A stretch of 64,000 nt of DNA from Planctomycetota bacterium (GTDB taxonomy: Bacteria > Planctomycetota > Phycisphaerae > Sedimentisphaerales > Anaerohalosphaeraceae). The translations under genes were made by a program, and so were the position numbers. The notes under the pieces were generated by a model, which was not told the origin of the DNA, did not search any database, and saw only the letters and a program-made list of their open reading frames with translations. The stretch is taken from the NCBI GenBank assembly GCA_016873215.1, contig VGXU01000001.1, positions 62,001-126,000 of the forward strand, given 5' to 3'. Shown here one piece after another: positions 57,343 to 64,000 of this stretch; position 1 is the stretch's first letter; each line of letters starts with the position of its first letter.

Positions 57343-58533
57343 CTACGACAGGTCGGATATTTCCTGCAGCAAATCTTCGCACATCCGGATTTGCCCGGGC
57401 TGAGTCAGTTTCTCCCGGGCCCGGCGAAGGAGTTCTTCGGCCCTGTCTAATTTAGGTACATATCGGGTATAAAGCAGGCCCAGCATGAGTTGAACCTGTT
57501 CAACGTATTCGCTTTGGCTGTACTGAGCCAAAAAATTTTCATACGCTCTGGCCGCCCAGTCCCATTGGCTGTCGGACATCAGGGCATTGGCAAGGTCAAG
57601 CTGGTTTTGCCGGGACATCGTTTGCTTTGGATCTGTTTCCAGCAGTGTTTTGTATAATTTTGCGGCCTGGGGAGTGTTTTTGTGTGCCAGCGCATCGGCA
57701 ATCTGTTCACGCAAATGGGCGATTTCAGAAAACTCCTGCGAGACAGAATCATTCTTGATTTCGACGGAGACGGGCTTTTGCGGTTTGCCGACGCCGAAGG
57801 GGTCATATCCGTCCGACACGGTATCCCGAAAGGCACGCCTGCGATTCCACTGCCGCAGCATCGCCCACAAACTCTCGTGACCGGTGTCAATCAGCCCGAT
57901 GGCCAGCAGAATTAAAATGCACAGGATTCCAAAAGTATAGCCGGCCAGATGCGCACCGTAAGCAATGGCCTGGGGGGAAAATTTCGGTTCAAAGATGTTG
58001 TCCCAGACAATCAGCTTAAACGCAATGAAATACAACGCGCGGATTTCCATCGTATCCCAGATATAGAAAAACATATAAAAGATGGTAATCAGCGTATTGG
58101 GGAACAGCACTAAGTAAGCCCCCGTCACCGCCGCGACGGCTCCACTGGCGCCAAGAACGGGCGTGTTGGAAAACAGTGTATGCCCAACGCCCGAAAATAC
58201 TGCCCCGGCCAGATAAAAACACAAATACCCCACATTGCCCAGCCGGTCATTGACGTTGTTGCCGAAAATGTACAAAAAGTACATATTGCCGAGAATGTGC
58301 ATTATGCCGCCGTGCAGAAAAGCGTAGGTGATAAATTGCCAGAGGAAAAGATGTTCCGGCGTGAGCAAAAACTGCCGCACCCACGGCTGCAGCGGGTCCA
58401 TCATCCGCCGGGAACCTGAGAATAGCCCCTGCCAATGATAACTCAGCATAAATACCAGAATATTGGCGGCAATCAGCAAATAATTGGCATAAGGCGTTTG
58501 TCTGGGTTTCAGACTGGTCTTAATCGGTATCAT
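57343..58533 (-). CDS. Rhomboid-family intramembrane serine protease with TPR-like tail
   Basis: The 396-residue product has six to seven helices with the catalytic pair S130 (GASGAVA) and H195 (YGAHLAGY), and the conserved HILGN (H79, N83). The C-terminus (about 265-395) is helical with DALAHKNTPQAAKLYKTLLE, a TPR-like region. Rhomboids cleave membrane proteins within the bilayer; the substrate is unknown. It lies between the SH3-protein gene and the next operon, with a weak ribosome site. Confidence 0.9.
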   Translation of the reverse strand: MIPIKTSLKPRQTPYANYLLIAANILVFMLSYHWQGLFSGSRRMMDPLQPWVRQFLLTPEHLFLWQFITYAFLHGGIMHILGNMYFLYIFGNNVNDRLGNVGYLCFYLAGAVFSGVGHTLFSNTPVLGASGAVAAVTGAYLVLFPNTLITIFYMFFYIWDTMEIRALYFIAFKLIVWDNIFEPKFSPQAIAYGAHLAGYTFGILCILILLAIGLIDTGHESLWAMLRQWNRRRAFRDTVSDGYDPFGVGKPQKPVSVEIKNDSVSQEFSEIAHLREQIADALAHKNTPQAAKLYKTLLETDPKQTMSRQNQLDLANALMSDSQWDWAARAYENFLAQYSQSEYVEQVQLMLGLLYTRYVPKLDRAEELLRRAREKLTQPGQIRMCEDLLQEISDLS

Positions 58534-58833
58534 AAAAAGTTAAAATTCAATAAGGTAAAAATAAGTTTCCATTTCCATACGAGACCACGACGGGACACGC
58601 TGTTTCCGGGCCGGCGTCGAAAAACATTCTATCCGAATCAGAGGAATTGGACAATAAAAAAAGAATGGGGCAGACATCTACGGGTGCGATTCGCGTTTGT
58701 AGGTAAAAAACACGAATCCGCTTAAGAGCGTGACGGCGCAAGCCGTCCAAATATGGCGGTTTCGCTTTCGTTGCATCGCGGCTTTAGTGAAGGCGGATTT
58801 GCCTGACTTTAACCTCTAGCCTCTCGTCTCTAA
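58534..58833. other. Spacer with a hairpin, no gene seen
   Basis: It contains an A-rich word run near 58535-58562 and a perfect GACGGC-GCAA-GCCGTC hairpin (58732-58747) with a GNRA loop. I see no gene. Confidence 0.5.
58732..58747. repeat. GACGGC-GCAA-GCCGTC hairpin
   Basis: A perfect 6-bp stem with GCAA loop in the spacer before the 58834 gene end. No U-tract. Confidence 0.5.
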
Positions 58834-59505
58834 TCACCTTTCAATGTCAGGTTTTTTGGGAGGTACCGGTTTATATCGCGGGTCGGGCTTGAGGATGGCG
58901 TATATAATAAATGCCGCGACGGCGCCGCCGATCCACAGCCATTTGCGCGGGACTGCCTTGAACCATTTTTTCGCGTTATCCAGCCGGCCCTGCAATGAGG
59001 TGTCGGGTTTCGGCTCGGGCGGCGGCGGGGGCGTTTGAACCTGAATCACCGGCTCATTGGCCTCCACCTTCACCGCCGGCTTCTCTACCGGTTTGGCCGG
59101 CTGAATCGGCTCAGCGGGAGCGGCCGTCGGCTCATTGACCTCCATCGGCTTCATCGCCACTTCCCTCCACAGCGGCGGCTTCCAGTCCAGCAGCAAAAAT
59201 ACTTGCTGCCCGTCCACTGACACCTGTCTAAATCGCACCAGCGCCGTTTTTGGCCGCCAGACAATCTGCCCGTTCTCGCGCCTCGGCGCCTCCTGGTAGT
59301 ACCAGACCTCGAATGGCTCAACCGTTTCCTTTTCCAGCGGCTGGCCCAGCAATGCGACAATCTGCGATTCCGTCATTTTTTTGGCCAACTGCCGCCACGC
59401 CACAGGCGACCGCCACCCGCTGTGCTGTGCCGCAATAGACAAATCCTTGGCCCATCCCATCGCCACAAAGCAGAAAAGAATACCGACCACGCCGTATCGT
59501 TTCAT
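58834..59505 (-). CDS. Uncharacterised exported protein with a C-terminal membrane helix
   Basis: The 223-residue product has a signal peptide (about 5-20), a small domain with MTESQIVALLGQPLEKETVEP, which resembles the SmpA/OmlA (BamE-like) fold, a Pro-rich linker (about 125-170) and a membrane helix near 193-208 with a basic tail. AGGAG and AAGG precede the ATG. It follows the response-regulator gene by 33 bp and may be its operon partner. Function unknown. Confidence 0.7.
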   Translation of the reverse strand: MKRYGVVGILFCFVAMGWAKDLSIAAQHSGWRSPVAWRQLAKKMTESQIVALLGQPLEKETVEPFEVWYYQEAPRRENGQIVWRPKTALVRFRQVSVDGQQVFLLLDWKPPLWREVAMKPMEVNEPTAAPAEPIQPAKPVEKPAVKVEANEPVIQVQTPPPPPEPKPDTSLQGRLDNAKKWFKAVPRKWLWIGGAVAAFIIYAILKPDPRYKPVPPKKPDIER

Positions 59506-59538
59506 CCTTATCGCTCCTGTTTTGAACGTCCTCTGTTT

Positions 59539-60225
<687 letters not shown>

Positions 60226-60248
60226 TCTATCGTAGCTCTACTTTGTGA

Positions 60249-60434
60249 TTATTTGTTCGATTGACCAGTTAGAAACCAACTGATACGGCCGAATCCCAAA
60301 ATGTGTCGGCAATGCGGACAGACATACATGACTTCTTTCTTCATGAGACCTTGGACTTGCCTGAGAATTTCCTGAGCTTCGCCGCCGGCATATTTAAGAG
60401 TCACATCTTTTTCGCAATGCGGGCACTTTCCCAT
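60249..60434 (-). CDS. Small zinc-ribbon protein
   Basis: The 61-residue product has CPHCEKDV (C4, C7) and CPHCRHILGFGRI (C39, C42), a zinc ribbon with a short helix between. AAGGA precedes the ATG. It lies 11 bp after the kinase gene and 23 bp before the response regulator, so it is co-transcribed with the two-component system. The position suggests an auxiliary role, which is inference. Confidence 0.8.
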   Translation of the reverse strand: MGKCPHCEKDVTLKYAGGEAQEILRQVQGLMKKEVMYVCPHCRHILGFGRISWFLTGQSNK

Positions 60435-60445
60435 ACGGATCCTTT

Positions 60446-62446
60446 CTATCCCATTACGGTTGGAATTTTAATAATAAATACTGAGCCATTTCCAATCTTG
60501 CTCTCGACATCAATAGTTCCCTTATGCGCATCGACGATATATTTGACGATGCTCAGGCCCAGGCCGCAGCCTTCGGCCCGGCGGGCCAAGCTGGTGTCGA
60601 CCTGATAGAACTTATCGAAAATTCTCCGACTCTGCCGCCGTGTCATGCCGATGCCGTTATCCCGCACCGCAAAACAAACACACCCATCTTTATTTTGTTT
60701 CATATCTTGATAAACGTTCAATTCAATCCGCTTATCATCACCGGAATACTTGCAGGCATTGTCCAGTAAATTGACTAATACCGTTACCATCGCATCTTTG
60801 TCCGCATACACAGACGGCAGTCCATCATCCACTGTTACTGAAAATCCGCACTTTTTGGCGTTAAATTTAGTCTGTACGGCTTCGATTGCGGTCGCGGCAA
60901 TCTCGGAAGGACTGCATTTGGCCATATCAAACACCCGTTTGCCCCGTTCCATCCGCGAAAATGTCAGGAAGCTGTCGATCATCCGGCTGAGCCGATGATT
61001 TTCCCGGCTAATCAGTTCCAGATATTCCCGGCACTGTTGCTGATAGGTGTAATTGCCGTCCAGCAGGGTATCGACTAAAAGCCGCATGGATGACAGCGGG
61101 GTTTTAAGCTCATGGGTGACGGTGGCGACGAAATTATTCTTCATGGTATTAAGCCGTGCCTGATGCAGAATCTCGCGGGCGGCGAAGAATACAAACAGCA
61201 GCATCAACCCAATTGCCAGCACCGATGACCAGATATAGACCATTTGCTGTTTGTCGGCGGCGGACTGAAAAATGTCGCCGCAGAAATACAATTCAAGTTT
61301 CCATTTGGAGTACATATCGACCAGCGACGTTGACAGGAATATGCCGGTTTCCACGACCTTAAAACCAACCCAGATTTCCGGCCGGCCGCAGACAAAATTC
61401 CCGGCCGAATCATACACCCGGTAAAAGACGATGTTGTCGTCAAGCTCTTTTGCCGACGTCGTTAGTTCATCTGTGAGTTGTTTGCCGTTTATTATACCGA
61501 TTATTCGCCGGTTGTTCTGTATCAGAGTGTATCCATAAAGTGTTTTGTTCATGGGATGGATACCATAGTCCGGGATAGCGGCTGTTTTTGCCGTCAGCGT
61601 TTCCGCCGCCTGTATGGAGATTTCTTCAAAGGATAAACAGGTTTGTGCCTGCTGTATGACGTCGGATAATTTGTCCGTCACGCCGGCATTCTCAATCAGC
61701 GCAAGTATCTGGCTTAAAAGAAATACCCGGCTCGATGTGGAAATATTCAGATCCTTCAGCCGGCCTTGCAAAATTTGTCGGCAATAGGTCACAAACTGCG
61801 GATCAAGTGTCGCCAGATAAATCTGTGCCAGGCGGAGCCGGGATTGTGCCGTAACGAACGGGTCTGTTTTTTCTGTTGATTGGATTAAGTGTTCATATAC
61901 CGTTTTGGCCTCGGCCAGTTTGCCGGCCTGGCTTAAGCATCGGGCCTGCCCGGCCAGTGCCGTTTGGCGTAATGCCGGACCGGTATTAGGGTCAATCATC
62001 TGCTGATATGCCTGTGCCGCCTGTGCATAGAGTTTTTCAACGGACTCCAGCCGCCATGCGTTTTGCAGTGGTGGTGATAGTTGGGGCGGTTCAATTTCCT
62101 GTAAATCATTCAAGACGGGATAAGTCACATCGCCTTTTTCATCAAGTACAATGATGCCCGTAAAGGCGGAAGGAACTTCCTGGATGCAGGGTTGCTTTTC
62201 CAGCGATTCGGCCTGTGCCGGCAATCCGGATTGGCGGTTTTTTGCGGTTTGAGCTATAACTGAGGCCATAGCAGACGCTTTGCCGGTATAGCTGTCGACG
62301 AGCTTTTGGCGGACGGCGATACGTTCATTGCGAACCGCCGCTGTCATAAACCACAACAGACAGACGGTGGGCAGTATCACTGCTGCTGCCAGCAGCAATA
62401 CCACCCACCGCAAAGAATCAGAATTCGTATTGGACTTCAAACTCAT
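60446..62446 (-). CDS. Membrane sensor histidine kinase with large extracytoplasmic TPR-like region
   Basis: The 666-residue protein has two membrane helices (about 13-34 and 402-423) around a large periplasmic domain (35-400). Residues 135-260 look like TPR helices (AQAAQAYQQMIDPNTGPALR, CLSQAGKLAEAKTVYEHLIQ). The cytoplasmic part has the H-box VTHELKTPLS (H445), and the ATP-binding motifs NLLDNACKYS, DNGIGM and GCGLGLSI. The gene overlaps the Ig-like exported protein gene by ATGA and precedes the zinc ribbon and response regulator, so all form one operon. The signal it senses is unknown. Confidence 0.93.
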   Translation of the reverse strand: MSLKSNTNSDSLRWVVLLLAAAVILPTVCLLWFMTAAVRNERIAVRQKLVDSYTGKASAMASVIAQTAKNRQSGLPAQAESLEKQPCIQEVPSAFTGIIVLDEKGDVTYPVLNDLQEIEPPQLSPPLQNAWRLESVEKLYAQAAQAYQQMIDPNTGPALRQTALAGQARCLSQAGKLAEAKTVYEHLIQSTEKTDPFVTAQSRLRLAQIYLATLDPQFVTYCRQILQGRLKDLNISTSSRVFLLSQILALIENAGVTDKLSDVIQQAQTCLSFEEISIQAAETLTAKTAAIPDYGIHPMNKTLYGYTLIQNNRRIIGIINGKQLTDELTTSAKELDDNIVFYRVYDSAGNFVCGRPEIWVGFKVVETGIFLSTSLVDMYSKWKLELYFCGDIFQSAADKQQMVYIWSSVLAIGLMLLFVFFAAREILHQARLNTMKNNFVATVTHELKTPLSSMRLLVDTLLDGNYTYQQQCREYLELISRENHRLSRMIDSFLTFSRMERGKRVFDMAKCSPSEIAATAIEAVQTKFNAKKCGFSVTVDDGLPSVYADKDAMVTVLVNLLDNACKYSGDDKRIELNVYQDMKQNKDGCVCFAVRDNGIGMTRRQSRRIFDKFYQVDTSLARRAEGCGLGLSIVKYIVDAHKGTIDVESKIGNGSVFIIKIPTVMG

Positions 62447-64000
62447 TGTTTCTTTTCAAAACTTTTCACAATCGAATCAAACGTCGGTTTTTGATCGTTA
62501 AATTTCTCTTTCTCGACTCGGAACACAAACCAGTACACTTCAGTCTTGTCAACAAGATATGTGCGGTACTCGACCATCTCTTTGGGTTTATCATATTTTT
62601 GCAGACCGCTTCCGTCTTCCTGATAGTCGGCAATATATTGTGCCGCCTGACAACCATTAATCGTAACATCTTTATTACTGTCCGGCCGGATAAGATAATT
62701 CTTAAATTTCCCTTTTATCTTTTCGCTGTCAGCCTTTGATATCGTCGCCGCGGAAGCCGAATCCGGGTCATCGCCGCGCTTCTGCCATACCAGTACCGCC
62801 CAAGCCTTGATATCAGGCGGGAGCATCTGAAGACTGTATTGCGGGCCGGGGGACTGGTAGCTGTAAAACCGCCAGTCGGATGGAACAGCAACCGAAAAAG
62901 CAGGTAGGGCATTTTCAAAAATCATTGGAGCATCTTTGGCTTTTTGCCGAACCGACTCCAGCTCCATTACCCCCGCTCCGCCTACGTCATATTTAACCAG
63001 ATATTTATGCTCGTCAGCCGAGAACCATAATGTATGCTGCAGCGACTTTATCTGGCCAGCATAGATCGAAAGGTCGGTCTTGAAGCACTTAAACGTCCCG
63101 GCAGCGACGGTAATATCCTCGACAGCCAGAACTTTTATCCAGCACTCAACCGTCGCGCCACCCCCTTGAACGGGGAATATCGGGAAACAGCCCTCATAAT
63201 TTTGGGCCAAAGGCATCCGGCGAATCAGATATAACGCCTGTTCATTATCATACACAGCATTGCTGACCGGGATGTCATGAGTATTGCCATTGGTGGATAG
63301 TTTGACATTTCCCTGTCCGTATTCTGCGGCAAAATTACCCATCCAATTCGTAGTCTGTCCATAAACCGGCACAAAACTGTCGGCTTGGGCTTTGACTAAG
63401 GTAAACTGACTCACATTGCCTTCTTTAACAAACATATGCGAAACAATCTGCCATATTGTTTTTGCGTCTGCGATATCCGATTGAGCCGAATAAATAATTG
63501 CCCCATACTCTTTGCCAGTCGGTCGTATAAGTCGTAATTCCATAATCTCCCCATCTACCCACGGGGCAGACTCAAGCTTCAAGGGCTTGACAGAGGCAGA
63601 CTTTGCACCGGCGGGCGTGAGTTTTTCAAGTTGTTTGACGGCTCGCTCTGACGCTGCGTTAATCGCCTTCGCTTGTTTAAGCAAGTCATCCGGTATCGGG
63701 GTTGGCTTTCCATCGGTGTTTTTTGTGGCAAAAAGGATGACATACCGTTTGGCCGGTTTGCGGTCGGGAGTTTTGAAATTGTTATGACTTGGGCTGTTAA
63801 TACCGACCCAGTACACTTTCCCGGGTTCAAGTTTTACAGGCTTGGTGCAGGTCATTTTGGCTTCATCATAGTAGTGTTCTCCTGTTGTTTGCGGGTATGT
63901 CTCGCCGCCGCCTGTCCATGACCAACTCCCGTCCATCATAACTGTGTTAAAGGTGACGGTTATTTTATCTAAACCTGGATCAACATCATTGGCAAGTGCG
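62443..64000 (-). CDS. Exported protein with Ig-like (SbsA-type) segment, N-terminus outside the window
   Basis: The minus-strand frame continues past the ATG at 63939 to the window edge with NDVDPGLDKITVTFNTVMMD and GSWSWTGGGETYP, the layout of a bacterial Ig-like SbsA-type domain; the 63939 ATG is therefore internal. The rest has LEPGKVYWVGINSPSHNNFK, a region resembling DUF3108-like domains (TLWFSADEHKYLVKYD) and a tail ending DSIVKSFEKKQ. It probably sits in the cell envelope. It overlaps the kinase gene by 4 bp (ATGA), implying coupled expression. The gene is incomplete here. Confidence 0.75.
   Translation of the reverse strand, partial: ALANDVDPGLDKITVTFNTVMMDGSWSWTGGGETYPQTTGEHYYDEAKMTCTKPVKLEPGKVYWVGINSPSHNNFKTPDRKPAKRYVILFATKNTDGKPTPIPDDLLKQAKAINAASERAVKQLEKLTPAGAKSASVKPLKLESAPWVDGEIMELRLIRPTGKEYGAIIYSAQSDIADAKTIWQIVSHMFVKEGNVSQFTLVKAQADSFVPVYGQTTNWMGNFAAEYGQGNVKLSTNGNTHDIPVSNAVYDNEQALYLIRRMPLAQNYEGCFPIFPVQGGGATVECWIKVLAVEDITVAAGTFKCFKTDLSIYAGQIKSLQHTLWFSADEHKYLVKYDVGGAGVMELESVRQKAKDAPMIFENALPAFSVAVPSDWRFYSYQSPGPQYSLQMLPPDIKAWAVLVWQKRGDDPDSASAATISKADSEKIKGKFKNYLIRPDSNKDVTINGCQAAQYIADYQEDGSGLQKYDKPKEMVEYRTYLVDKTEVYWFVFRVEKEKFNDQKPTFDSIVKSFEKKQ

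Overview
The window looks like a chromosomal segment of a planctomycete, most likely class Phycisphaerae (Sedimentisphaerales-like). This is an inference from gene content: two short secreted proteins with PEP-CTERM tails, secreted beta-helix proteins with dockerin-like calcium loops, a partial member of the 'NALKSTGPRTPEGK' protein family at the left edge, a clostridial-order Rnf complex (C-D-G-E-A-B), a Ycf46-type AAA ATPase, and spacers crowded with palindromes and A-rich dispersed repeats. No rRNA, tRNA, CRISPR array or complete classical insertion sequence was recognised.

Layout. 1-3,960 is an accessory zone: repeat-rich spacer, an uncharacterised two-gene cassette (nuclease-like membrane protein plus zinc-ribbon protein), a DUF559 endonuclease-like gene, and a relic of a restriction/methylase C-terminus. 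3,976-10,987 (minus) holds a GAF-SpoIIE phosphatase followed by a giant fusion of a GH13-like domain and a glycogen-synthase domain. 11,259-14,745 has a PEP-CTERM protein with a C39-like fold, the Ycf46-type ATPase and a CDP-alcohol phosphatidyltransferase. 14,838-22,336 is the translation block: a strong promoter, a highly structured untranslated RNA ending in a terminator, then nusA, infB, rbfA, an HhH protein, hisG, a YebC regulator and a PQ-loop protein. 22,462-23,535 is a small membrane-protein/XRE-regulator operon.

23,532-30,543 (minus) carries the full Rnf ferredoxin:NAD+ oxidoreductase, led by a small cysteine-bearing membrane protein with a good promoter, and preceded by rmuC. 30,700-33,228 has an MscS channel, an unknown protein and a secreted trypsin-like protease. 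33,266-35,231 is a REP-associated tyrosine transposase with REP-like copies and an ankyrin lipoprotein. 35,637-39,828 is a lipoprotein operon (COG3014, YcfL, LpoB, CsgG-like). 39,996-44,785 holds a GH106-like glycosidase flanked by two copies of the rodA 3' end, then rodA itself. 45,268-54,194 is mostly exported or surface proteins (dockerin-like, PEP-CTERM, lipoprotein, MFS-spermidine-synthase-TPR fusion, beta-helix proteins, a pseudopilin). 54,364-64,000 has purD, an SH3-domain protein, a rhomboid protease, and a minus-strand signalling operon (Ig-like exported protein, histidine kinase, zinc ribbon, response regulator).

The best candidates for something undescribed are the roughly 295-nt structured RNA just upstream of nusA, the nuclease-like/zinc-ribbon pair at 949-2900, and the GH106 mini-island bounded by a diverged rodA 3' end. 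Functional statements rest on motifs read by eye; no similarity search was run.
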